Assembly: GCA_902495945.1 (NCBI GenBank) | Contig: CABUZD010000011.1 | Coordinates: forward strand, 1 to 24,403 | DNA length: 24,403 nucleotides | Direction: 5' to 3' | From: an uncultured Collinsella sp. | GTDB taxonomy: Bacteria; Actinomycetota; Coriobacteriia; Coriobacteriales; Coriobacteriaceae | Shown here: in pieces, positions 1 to 6,094 of the stretch | Layout: the number at the start of each line of letters is the position of its first letter | Numbering within the stretch: position 1 is the stretch's first letter | The notes under the pieces: model-generated | Told to the model about the DNA's origin: nothing | Databases searched by the model: none | What the model saw: only the letters and a program-made list of their open reading frames with translations | Translations under genes and position numbers: made by a program

Positions 1-945
1 AGACTGGTGCTGGCCCAGGTCGAGGGCGGGGCGATCGTGGAATCGTCCAAGCATACCGAGATTACCGACCTGGGCGAGGGCGTCGACGCGACGGGCCGCT
101 TTTGCGAGGCGGCGGTCGAGCGTGTGCTCACCGCATGCCGCATGTTTGTGGACGAGGCCCGTGCCTTTGGGGCCGCGTGCATCTGCATCACGTGCACGAG
201 TGCCGCGCGCGATGCGTCCAACGCCGCGCTGCTACTGGACGGCCTGCGCGATCTGGGGCTCGAACCGCAGGTGATTCCGGGCGAGGTCGAGGCGCGCCTG
301 ACGTTTTTTGGCGTAGCGCACGACTTTGCCGGCGAGCGCATCATTGTTGCCGATTCGGGCGGCGGATCCACGGAGCTCGCGACGGGTGTCTATGCGCCGG
401 AGCGTGGCGTCTTTGCGCTAGAAGGGACGCGCTCGCTGGACATTGGCTGCCGCCGCGTGACGGAGCGGTTTTTCTCGACGCTGCCACCCGCACGCGGCGA
501 GCTTACTGCCGCTGCCGCGTGGACAGGCGAGCAGTTCACCGCCTATTTTGAAGGCCTGCCCAGCGACTTTGAGCGCGCCGAGCGCCTCGTTGCGGTGGGC
601 GGTACCGTCACCACGCTCGTGGCGCTGGTCCACGAACTGGAGCCGTACGACTCGAACTTTGTGCACCTGCGCGAGCTTTCGATGGAGCAGATCTCGGCCG
701 CCATCGATCGTATGTCTACGCTGGATGTGGAAGGTATCGCCGCGCTACCGGGTGTACAGCCCAAACGCGCGGGCGTGATTCTGGCCGGCGCTGTGGTGAT
801 TCGCGAGCTCATGCGAGCCGGCGGCTACAAGACGCTCACCGTAAGCGAGAACAGCCTACTCGCTGGCATGGCCGCCACCATCAACGAGGTTCTCGACGGC
901 GCCGCCCCCACCATCGCCTGGACCCCCAGCCTCAGCGCCCTCTAA
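1..945 (+). CDS. Ppx/GppA family phosphatase (5'-truncated by window edge)
   Basis: The reading frame is open from the first base (codons for R-L precede the first GTG at 7), so the true start lies upstream and about 312 C-terminal residues are visible. The motif DSGGGSTEL near residue 118 is the second phosphate-binding loop of the actin-like Ppx/GppA fold, and VAVGGTVTTLVAL (about residues 197-209) and the tail LPGVQPKRAGVILAG with SENSLLAGM are typical of the family. Known members hydrolyse terminal phosphate from polyphosphate (exopolyphosphatase) or pppGpp in the cytoplasm. The short form lacks the C-terminal HD-like domain of long Ppx enzymes, as in many actinobacterial proteins, so the exact substrate cannot be told. 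The missing N-terminus should hold the first phosphate loop (DIGT-like). It ends four bases before a hairpin repeat at 949. Confidence 0.9.
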   Translation, partial: RLVLAQVEGGAIVESSKHTEITDLGEGVDATGRFCEAAVERVLTACRMFVDEARAFGAACICITCTSAARDASNAALLLDGLRDLGLEPQVIPGEVEARLTFFGVAHDFAGERIIVADSGGGSTELATGVYAPERGVFALEGTRSLDIGCRRVTERFFSTLPPARGELTAAAAWTGEQFTAYFEGLPSDFERAERLVAVGGTVTTLVALVHELEPYDSNFVHLRELSMEQISAAIDRMSTLDVEGIAALPGVQPKRAGVILAGAVVIRELMRAGGYKTLTVSENSLLAGMAATINEVLDGAAPTIAWTPSLSAL

Positions 946-948
946 ATA

Positions 949-1015
949 AGTTGCGGTGAAATACGGACTAAAATCGCCCTTTCGGGCACCAAACAGTCCC
1001 TATTCCACCGCAACT
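949..1015. repeat. 67-nt inverted repeat, copy 1 of 3
   Basis: Outer arms agttgcggtgaaatacggac (from 949) and the complement of gtccctattccaccgcaact (to 1015) pair with two mismatches. An inner stem gccc-tttc-gggc lies at 976-987. The same outer arm and the same total length of 67 nt recur at 20015-20081 and 21218-21284. There is no T tract after it, so it is a weak terminator candidate for the phosphatase gene just upstream. Confidence 0.85.
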
Positions 1016-1020
1016 CAACA

Positions 1021-1070
1021 GCCGGCACCTGGGGACGTTCCTTTTCTGCCGGCACCCGGGGACAGTCCTT
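1021..1070. repeat. Two tandem GCCGGCACC-GGGGAC modules (REP-like)
   Basis: Two 23-bp direct copies start at 1021 and 1048 (27-bp period). Both begin gccggcacc and continue into ggggacgttcctt (first copy) or ggggacagtcctt (second copy). The ggggacgttcc/ggggacagtcc cores reappear, mostly inverted, at 10111-10157 and 12625-12738. They lie between the phosphatase gene and the tRNA terminator and carry no coding signal. Confidence 0.75.
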
Positions 1071-1133
1071 GGGTTGATATGAGCAGTCACAAAAGTCCCG
1101 TCCCAAATTAACTGTTCTGCGGTTGACGGCATC

Positions 1134-1173
1134 AAAAAGAAACGAGCCCGCATCCCTTGGGGACACGGGCTCG
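1134..1173 (-). terminator. Rho-independent terminator of tRNA-Leu
   Basis: On the minus strand the 8-bp stem cgagcccg/cgggctcg (1143-1150 with 1166-1173) is followed by a T-rich run (complement of 1134-1142). It lies 11 bases beyond the tRNA 3' end, which fits termination of the tRNA transcript. Confidence 0.8.
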
Positions 1174-1184
1174 AAAGCTCCATA

Positions 1185-1269
1185 TGGTAGGGGCGGTGGG
1201 ACTCGAACCCACAATCCTTGCGGCGAGAGATTTTAAGTCTCCTGCGTATGCCAATTCCGCCACGCCCCC
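1185..1269 (-). tRNA. tRNA-Leu (anticodon UAA)
   Basis: Read on the minus strand, the 85-nt sequence starts gggggcg and ends cgcccct-a-cca, so the CCA end is genomically encoded. The anticodon arm is ggaga-cttaaaa-tctct, giving anticodon TAA, which reads UUA leucine codons. The T arm contains gtgggttcgagtcccac, with the invariant TTCGA. A long variable arm (ctcgccgcaaggatt region) is expected for a class II leucine tRNA. The gene begins 31 bases after the stop of the upstream minus-strand gene; an extended -10-like tgctagact (complement of 1281-1289) could provide its own promoter. Confidence 0.95.
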
Positions 1270-1300
1270 GTGAGACTAGAAGTCTAGCACAAGCCGCCCG

Positions 1301-1924
1301 TTACGCGTTGACAGCCATCGAGTGTTGGCCCGACTTCTCAAGGAACTCCTGGAACTTGGCTTCGTCGCCCTTGTTCTGGTACTGCAGGGCCAGCAGGTAC
1401 TCCAAGCGGCAGCGCTTGACCGGGTCGTCGCCGACATCCTCGAGCATGCGCTCCAGCTCGGGAATGTCGTTGTGGCGCTTGAGGATCATCGTGTCGTACA
1501 TCAGCTGACACTCGTGCGCAACTGCCTCGGCCTGACCGCCCTCAAAGCCCTTGATCTCGTGCAACAGCTCTTTGGACTTTTTGCGGTCCTCCTGGCCAAC
1601 ATAGTAGTTAAAGGCTTTGATCACCAGGTCGACGCGCTGCATCTTGGGGAGGTTGAGCCCCAGCAGCAGGTCGAACATCTCGCTGGCACGCTCGTGGTCC
1701 TCGCGCAGCAGATAGGAGTTCAGACGCAGGTAGTCGCGGTTGTAGCGCGGGTACAGCATGCTGGTGAGTTTGGCGTCGAGCAAACGATCGAACTCGTCCC
1801 ACTGCTTGGCAGCCATAAGCTGCTGCAGGCGTTTAAACGTGGTGCGTTTTTTGACGCTAAAGAACACCGACACGGCGATGCAGATGATAACGACGGCGGT
1901 CCAGAGTGTGCGGGAATCGGGCAT
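1301..1924 (-). CDS. Membrane-anchored TPR-like protein, function unknown
   Basis: This 207-residue protein has one N-terminal membrane segment (about residues 8-23, VVIICIAVSVFFSV) followed by a basic KKRTTFKR stretch and an all-helical body. Paired helices such as LLDAKLTSML, RASEMFDLLLGL and RLEYLLALQYQNKGDEAKFQEFLEKSG resemble degenerate TPR or Sel1-type repeats. No catalytic motif is visible. The likely topology is a membrane-tethered cytoplasmic helical scaffold. The ATG at 1924 is preceded by aaggac at good spacing, and a clear -10 hexamer lies about 55 bases upstream. The tRNA-Leu gene follows on the same strand and may receive read-through. I do not recognise a named family. Confidence 0.75.
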   Translation of the reverse strand: MPDSRTLWTAVVIICIAVSVFFSVKKRTTFKRLQQLMAAKQWDEFDRLLDAKLTSMLYPRYNRDYLRLNSYLLREDHERASEMFDLLLGLNLPKMQRVDLVIKAFNYYVGQEDRKKSKELLHEIKGFEGGQAEAVAHECQLMYDTMILKRHNDIPELERMLEDVGDDPVKRCRLEYLLALQYQNKGDEAKFQEFLEKSGQHSMAVNA

Positions 1925-1979
1925 ATTGGGGTCCTTAGTCGCTCATAAAGCGAGCGGTATGACAACACGTACTAGATGT

Positions 1980-2009
1980 ATTATACGCAGCGTGCAAGCA
2001 AACTGGCAT
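1980..2009 (-). promoter_or_regulatory. Probable sigma-70-type promoter for the TPR-like gene
   Basis: On the minus strand a perfect TATAAT (complement of 1980-1985) stands 18 bases downstream of atgcca (complement of 2004-2009), which matches TTGACA at four of six positions. The expected transcript start near 1973 leaves a leader of about 50 bases before the ATG at 1924. Confidence 0.5.
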
Positions 2010-2087
2010 AAAAGCTCATCGAGGCTGAGTGCCATCGCTCGCTGCGGTACACTTACCTAAAGTAAACCATGAAGGGAGACATTACCT

Positions 2088-2375
2088 ATGAAGAAGATCG
2101 TTTTGGCTTGCGGTGCTGGCGCTGCTACTTCCACGCTCGTTGCCCAGAAGGTCGCCACCATGCTCGACGCCAACGGTTATGCCGGCAAGTATGAGATCGT
2201 GCAGTGCGCCATCTCCGAGGCCAAGGATTACTGCGACGAGGGCGCCGACCTGCTGATCGCCACCACCGTTGCCCCCGAGGGCCTCACCTGCCCGTACGTG
2301 AGCGGCGTGCCCTTCATGACCGGCATGAACCGCGTCGCTGCCGAGAAGGCCGTCCTCGACGTCATGGCTCAGTAG
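2088..2375 (+). CDS. PTS galactitol-type EIIB component
   Basis: This 95-residue protein has the fold length and active-site loop of the lactose/cellobiose/galactitol IIB class. The N-terminal strand leads into ACGAGAATST, where Cys8 is the expected phospho-acceptor that takes phosphate from EIIA and passes it to sugar bound by EIIC. The rest (SEAKDYCDEGADLLIATT) fits the GatB-like alpha/beta fold. It acts in the cytosol at the membrane transporter. The start is set by aagggag eight bases upstream. No EIIA or EIIC gene lies nearby, so it is either a lone component working with a remote permease or a regulatory phospho-carrier. A VOC protein gene begins 11 bases after its stop, so the pair is probably co-transcribed. 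Confidence 0.88.
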   Translation: MKKIVLACGAGAATSTLVAQKVATMLDANGYAGKYEIVQCAISEAKDYCDEGADLLIATTVAPEGLTCPYVSGVPFMTGMNRVAAEKAVLDVMAQ

Positions 2376-2386
2376 GCGCTACCTGT

Positions 2387-2761
2387 ATGAATGAGCAGAA
2401 CGCCAATCCGGTCGAGCTCTTTGGGATGCGCGTTGCCCATGTGGGGATTAACGCCACCGACCCGGCAGACGCCTTGGAGATCGCGGAGCTGTTCTCGACG
2501 ATGATGGGCCTGCCCGTTATCGAGACCCCGGTTTCGTACTTTAACGATTCGCTGGTCGAGGTCATGAAGCAGAACGGTCGTGGCACCAAGGGCCACATCG
2601 GCTTTGCCGTCAACGACATCGATGCGGCCGAGAAGTGGTTTGCCGAGCGCGGGCTCGAGGTCAACGAGGAGTCGCGCGTGCTGCTGCCCGACGGCGGCAC
2701 CAAGCTCGTGTACTTTAAGCGCGAGTTCGCCGGTTTCGCCGTGCACCTGTGCCGCGAGTAG
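2387..2761 (+). CDS. VOC (glyoxalase-fold) protein, aldolase-associated type
   Basis: The 124-residue protein is a single vicinal-oxygen-chelate domain. The start MNEQNANP (ATG at 2387) follows the IIB stop by 11 bases; the ribosome site is weak, so translation may be coupled. The pattern VAHVGINATDPADALEIAEL, a central VEVMKQNGRGTKGHIGFAV and a final KREFAGFAVHL recall, from memory, the C-terminal VOC domain fused to 2-keto-3-deoxy-6-phosphogluconate/galactonate aldolases in some anaerobes. Here no aldolase part is present. Possible metal ligands are the histidine of AHVG, the histidine of GHIG and the C-terminal histidine region. The pairing with a galactitol-type IIB suggests a sugar or sugar-acid role, but this is inference. 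Confidence 0.75.
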   Translation: MNEQNANPVELFGMRVAHVGINATDPADALEIAELFSTMMGLPVIETPVSYFNDSLVEVMKQNGRGTKGHIGFAVNDIDAAEKWFAERGLEVNEESRVLLPDGGTKLVYFKREFAGFAVHLCRE

Positions 2762-2783
2762 CGCACAAGCTGCCATAGCTAGC

Positions 2784-2821
2784 AAAAAGGGATAGGGCCG
2801 CGTGGCCCTATCCCTTTATTT
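2784..2821. terminator. Bidirectional terminator between VOC and histidine kinase genes
   Basis: A perfect 12-bp stem agggatagggcc (2788-2799) pairs with ggccctatccct (2804-2815) across a 4-base loop. T-rich ttatttat follows on the plus strand and ttttt on the minus strand, so it can end both the plus-strand IIB-VOC transcript and the minus-strand kinase operon, whose last stop is at 2837. Confidence 0.9.
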
Positions 2822-2836
2822 ATGCCGAGGGGCTTT

Positions 2837-4132
2837 CTACTGCGGCAGGCGAATCGTAAAGCGGCTGCCGACGCCCTCGACCGAGGTCACGCCGATGACG
2901 CCGCCATGGCTATCGACGATCCACTTGGCAATGGCAAGCCCCAGACCCGAGCCCTGCGCGCCGGCATCGCGTGCGTTGTCGGCGCGGTAGAACCGTTCAA
3001 ACGCGTGAGCTGCGGATTCCTGGTTCATGCCGATACCCTCGTCCTCAACACTTATGTCGATTGTGCCCGCGCCCGCATCCGGCGTTATGCCAAATGTGAC
3101 GGTCGTTCCCGCATCCGAGTACTTGGCGGCGTTTTGCACGATTACGCGCAGAGCCTGCTTCACGAGCGCCACGTCGACGGGCGCGTCGCAGCGCGGGTCG
3201 CTGACAAGCGCAGCGTCAAAGGCCAGCCGATACGTGTGCTCGGTATCGATCATCTGCGATTCCTCGCATACCTCGCCGACCAGTGCGGCCAGGTTGGTAT
3301 TCGCGCGCCGCAGGACCGTGCGCCCGGCATCGCCGCGTGCCAAAAACAGCAGCTGCTCCACGAGCTCCTGCATGTGTTCGCTTTCGGCCTTGAGGGATGC
3401 GATGGATTCCGCCAGCACGTCCGGGTCGTCTTTGCCCCAACGGTCGAGCATGTTCACGTAGCCCTGAATCACCGCGATGGGCGTGCGCAGCTCGTGGCTT
3501 GCATCGTTGACAAAGCGCATCTGCTGCAGCTTGGCCTCTTGCATCTGGCGCAGCAGGCGGTTGAGCGCGACCTCGATGCTCGCCAGGTCGGCGTCGCCGG
3601 TGGTGACGCTCGGCGAGTCGACGCTTGCGCGCTCGATGGCCTGCTCCAGTGTTTCCATCTTGCCGCCGGAGAGCTGCATGCGGCCGAGTTCGTCCACGCG
3701 CAGGGCCAGATCGTTGAGCGGTGCCATGGTGCGGCGCACACGGCGGGCGCCGCCGAGCATGTTGAGCACGCTGATGACCTGCCAACCCACAACGACAAGG
3801 TAGAGAGGCCATAGCGTGACGAGGTCCTGCGCGAGGGGGAAGGTCTTGGTGGTGCGCGCAAGCTCGACGGTATAGGTGAGCGTTGTCAGGTCCCAGCCGC
3901 GCGCAGGCGTCAGCGACATGCCGTGAACGCTGGCGCCGGGAATCCAGCCTGCGGTAAACGCGCTGTCGGGCAGCGTCTGGTTGTATCCATAGACGAGGAT
4001 CGCCGCTGCAATCACCATCAGCAGCAGATCGAGCCAGACGTAGCCCATCAGGCGGCGCCACATGTAGCTCCAGTTGATGGCGCGGGCGATGGAGGTGACG
4101 CGCTTGGCCTCGGCGTTACGCGCGGCAGACAT
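2837..4132 (-). CDS. Two-component sensor histidine kinase (HisKA class)
   Basis: The 431-residue protein has membrane segments at about 30-50 and 104-126 enclosing a short extracytoplasmic loop of roughly 50 residues. A HAMP-like linker precedes the HisKA box NDASHELRTPIAVI (His213). The ATPase domain shows the N box QNAAKYS (Asn334), G1 VEDEGIGM, the F box FERFYRAD and G2 GSGLGLAIA. It is therefore a complete class I kinase. I chose the ATG at 4132 because the longer in-frame extension reads through the regulator gene in another frame with no domain sense. The start overlaps the regulator's 3' end by 17 bases, indicating translational coupling. The signal is unknown; the operon mate is a UBA/DUF4342 membrane protein. 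Confidence 0.93.
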   Translation of the reverse strand: MSAARNAEAKRVTSIARAINWSYMWRRLMGYVWLDLLLMVIAAAILVYGYNQTLPDSAFTAGWIPGASVHGMSLTPARGWDLTTLTYTVELARTTKTFPLAQDLVTLWPLYLVVVGWQVISVLNMLGGARRVRRTMAPLNDLALRVDELGRMQLSGGKMETLEQAIERASVDSPSVTTGDADLASIEVALNRLLRQMQEAKLQQMRFVNDASHELRTPIAVIQGYVNMLDRWGKDDPDVLAESIASLKAESEHMQELVEQLLFLARGDAGRTVLRRANTNLAALVGEVCEESQMIDTEHTYRLAFDAALVSDPRCDAPVDVALVKQALRVIVQNAAKYSDAGTTVTFGITPDAGAGTIDISVEDEGIGMNQESAAHAFERFYRADNARDAGAQGSGLGLAIAKWIVDSHGGVIGVTSVEGVGSRFTIRLPQ

Positions 4133-4895
4133 AGCCCACCCCGCGCACGGTCTGGATGATGCGGGCGCCGCCGGCGTCCTCGATCTTGGCGCGTAGGTGC
4201 GCGATGTGCACATCGACGTTGTTGGTATCGCCCACGTAGTCGTAGCCCAGCGCCTCGTGCGCGATGCGCTCGCGCGTGAGCACGGTGCCGGCATGTGTCA
4301 TAAGCAGGGCGAGGACGTCGAACTCGCGAGCCGTGAGCGCGATGGGCGAGCCGCCGACCGTGACTTCGCGGCGGTTGGGGTCGAGCACGACCGAGCCAAC
4401 GGTGAGCGTAGCGGGGGAGGGCGAGGCGGAAGCCTGGGCCGAGTCGCTGACCGGGGGTATCGCAGCGGCGCCGATGCCCGTGCCGCTCGCTACGTCCGCC
4501 CCAACGCCGCCAACGCCCGAAGCCGCCCGCACGGCCTCCGAGCGCTTCAGCGCCACGCGGATCCGGGCGAACAGTTCCTCAATCGCAAATGGCTTGGTCA
4601 GGTAATCGTCGGCGCCGGCATCGAGCCCGGCAACCTTGTCCATCACGGCATCGCGCGCGGTGACCATAATCACTGGCACATCCTTGTGCTTGCGGACACG
4701 TCGCAGGACCTCCATGCCGTTGAGCTGCGGCAACAGCACATCGAGCAGAATCAGATCGTAGTCGCGCTCCAGCGCCAGGTCCACGGCGGTGCGGCCGTCG
4801 GCGGCGTGCTCCACCTGGTAGCCCTCGTGCTCCAGCTCGAGCGTCACAAAGCGGGCGATTTTCTCCTCGTCCTCTACGATCAGGATCCGTGCCAT
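4116..4895 (-). CDS. OmpR/PhoB-family response regulator
   Basis: This 259-residue regulator has a receiver domain with acidic residues at 8-10, phospho-acceptor Asp52 (LLDVLLPQLNG), Thr79 and Lys101 (LTKPF). The C-terminal winged helix contains LTAREFDVLALL, the recognition-helix region and the terminal TVRGVGYVCR. It is phosphorylated by the kinase encoded immediately downstream and binds DNA as a tandem dimer. The linker between domains (about residues 114-148) is a long Gly/Ala/Ser/Pro-rich stretch, making the protein about 30 residues longer than most relatives. The gene starts 18 bases after the UBA/DUF4342 gene and overlaps the kinase gene, so the three form one operon. Confidence 0.94.
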   Translation of the reverse strand: MARILIVEDEEKIARFVTLELEHEGYQVEHAADGRTAVDLALERDYDLILLDVLLPQLNGMEVLRRVRKHKDVPVIMVTARDAVMDKVAGLDAGADDYLTKPFAIEELFARIRVALKRSEAVRAASGVGGVGADVASGTGIGAAAIPPVSDSAQASASPSPATLTVGSVVLDPNRREVTVGGSPIALTAREFDVLALLMTHAGTVLTRERIAHEALGYDYVGDTNNVDVHIAHLRAKIEDAGGARIIQTVRGVGYVCRA

Positions 4896-4913
4896 GCGTG
4901 CCCCCGTCTGCGA

Positions 4914-5456
4914 TTACTTGTCGTCGTTCAGATTTTGCTTGATGTCGTCCGCGGCATCGGCGGCGTGATTCATAAGGTTGTTGATGCTGCCGGGCACGTC
5001 GCCGTCGCTATCGATGCGGTAGCGCATGCCAAAGAACAGGCCAATCAGCATCAGCCAAATCGTAGCGCCCCAGGCAAACAGGGCGATGATGGGGATCAGG
5101 ATGGGAATGTTGAGGATGATCGCGTCGCGGCGCGTGGCGATAAACTTGGTGTCCAGGCTCAGGCGGAAGAGCTTTTTGAGGTACTCCCATACGCTGTCCA
5201 TCTTCTTGGAGAAGTCGGTCTTTTCGCTCGACTTTTCGTAGGCGGCCTGCGCGGCGACCATCTCGGCTGAGGGCTCATCGACTGGCGCGGACTCGGTGGC
5301 GGCGTGCGCCGACGTGGTCTGCGTCTTGCCCTGCGACTCGAGCCAAATGATGGCGTCCAAAACGTTGCCGTCGGCGGCGTCGAGCGCGGCCTTGGCATCG
5401 GTGTAGCTCACGTTGCACTTGGTGCGGATGGTTTCAACTTTTTCGAGGTCGTCCAT
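4914..5456 (-). CDS. UBA-like / DUF4342 membrane protein
   Basis: Residues 1-41 (starting MDDLEKVETIRTKCNVSY, then DAKAALDAADGNVLDAIIWLE) form a UBA-like three-helix domain of the kind found in elongation factor Ts and NAC. A variable Ala/Ser/Glu-rich linker follows (about 42-80). Residues 83-147 contain amphipathic helices, the LSLDTKFIATRRD segment and a hydrophobic stretch (about 113-143) long enough for one or two membrane passes. The combination matches DUF4342 as I know it. An acidic amphipathic tail ends the protein. Function is unknown. It is the first gene of an operon with a response regulator and histidine kinase, so a role as a membrane accessory or output of that pathway is inferred. 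The ATG is preceded by aaagga at 9-base spacing. Confidence 0.85.
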   Translation of the reverse strand: MDDLEKVETIRTKCNVSYTDAKAALDAADGNVLDAIIWLESQGKTQTTSAHAATESAPVDEPSAEMVAAQAAYEKSSEKTDFSKKMDSVWEYLKKLFRLSLDTKFIATRRDAIILNIPILIPIIALFAWGATIWLMLIGLFFGMRYRIDSDGDVPGSINNLMNHAADAADDIKQNLNDDK

Positions 5457-5486
5457 GACCTGTCCTTTCGTTCGATGGGCGCGACG

Positions 5487-5508
5487 CCGGGCGATTTGCC
5501 CGGGCGCG
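5487..5508 (-). other. GC hairpin in the leader of the UBA/DUF4342 operon
   Basis: The stem ccgggc/gcccgg with loop gattt lies in the predicted 5' leader, roughly 30 bases before the start codon. It has no T tract, so it is a leader structure, not an obvious terminator. Confidence 0.4.
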
Positions 5509-5574
5509 AGCGTTGCGTTCGGCGGTCTGCGTTGCGCGGCGCCGCCCCGCCCTTGGTCGAACTCTATAGTGCAG

Positions 5575-5608
5575 GTTATAGATTAAGCGATTCTTGAGCC
5601 AAGATTAA
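5575..5608 (-). promoter_or_regulatory. Putative promoter with paired TTAATC boxes for the UBA-RR-HK operon
   Basis: On the minus strand TATAAC (complement of 5575-5580) stands 16 bases after TTGGCT (complement of 5597-5602). Two identical ttaatc boxes (complements of 5581-5586 and 5603-5608) are spaced exactly 22 bp, two helical turns, one overlapping the -35 and one in the spacer. PhoB-type regulators commonly bind direct repeats with such spacing, so autoregulation is possible but unproven. Confidence 0.4.
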
Positions 5609-5619
5609 CGTTGGATGAG

Positions 5620-6006
5620 TTTTTGGGTGGCGGTGGGGAATCATCCGGGGCGGTTTCGAATCGGGTGCTTTGGGCTATTTTGGTCTCACTGAGCAAATGA
5701 CGTGCAAGCGAGATGGTCGATTCCCTGAACATCTGCTTCCGTTAATGCGCGGAGGCCGCAGACTTGGGGTAAATAAAGCCATCGGGAACAGGATGCCTGT
5801 CATCTTTCCAAAGAAGGGAGCTCGATATTCATCGCGGTTGTTCTTGCTGGGCTTCTCTCTATCTATGTGTGTTTTCGTTTTATAGGCTGCTGGGAGAAGT
5901 TCTGCCTCCAAGATTCCGTGCATGCCATGGCTCCGTGTCTGCCATGTGGCAAGCTGCTTGTCATAGCCTCGCCGGAATCCGACTGCAAATGGCCACGGAC
6001 GGATAT
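5620..6006. other. Gene-poor, lower-GC spacer
   Basis: About 390 bases without a convincing gene. Base composition is visibly lower in GC than the flanks, like the ATPase gene that follows. Short frames exist on both strands, including a long minus-strand frame running into the ATPase, but none shows a domain, a good ribosome site or sensible codon choice. It may contain decayed sequence brought in with the ATPase gene. Confidence 0.5.
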
Positions 6007-6079
6007 GCAGGTTCTTGTCGCTACGTGAGAAAAACTTGCAAAATTCGCAAGTTCTTGTCATTCTGTGAGAAAAACTTGC
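6007..6079. repeat. Four alternating 14-bp half-sites upstream of the AAA ATPase
   Basis: Half-sites gcaggttcttgtcg (6007-6020), tgagaaaaacttgc (6026-6039), gcaagttcttgtca (6047-6060) and tgagaaaaacttgc (6066-6079) alternate in orientation with spacers of 5, 7 and 5 bases. Sites two and four are identical; sites one and three are near-complements of them. The array also reads as a 30-bp direct repeat with 40-bp period and contains a hairpin aacttgc/gcaagtt at 6033-6053. It ends 15 bases before the ATPase start codon, the right place for an operator or a leader RNA structure. Confidence 0.8.
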
Positions 6080-6094
6080 AGATTGGGGCGAGCG

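Noticed and set aside
4133..4294. Longer N-terminus for the minus-strand histidine kinase
   Set aside because: The extra 54 codons lie out of frame within the regulator's DNA-binding domain; the ATG at 4132 gives the normal kinase start.
6007..6079. CRISPR-like array
   Set aside because: Half-sites alternate in orientation, spacers are 5-7 bases and there are no cas genes.
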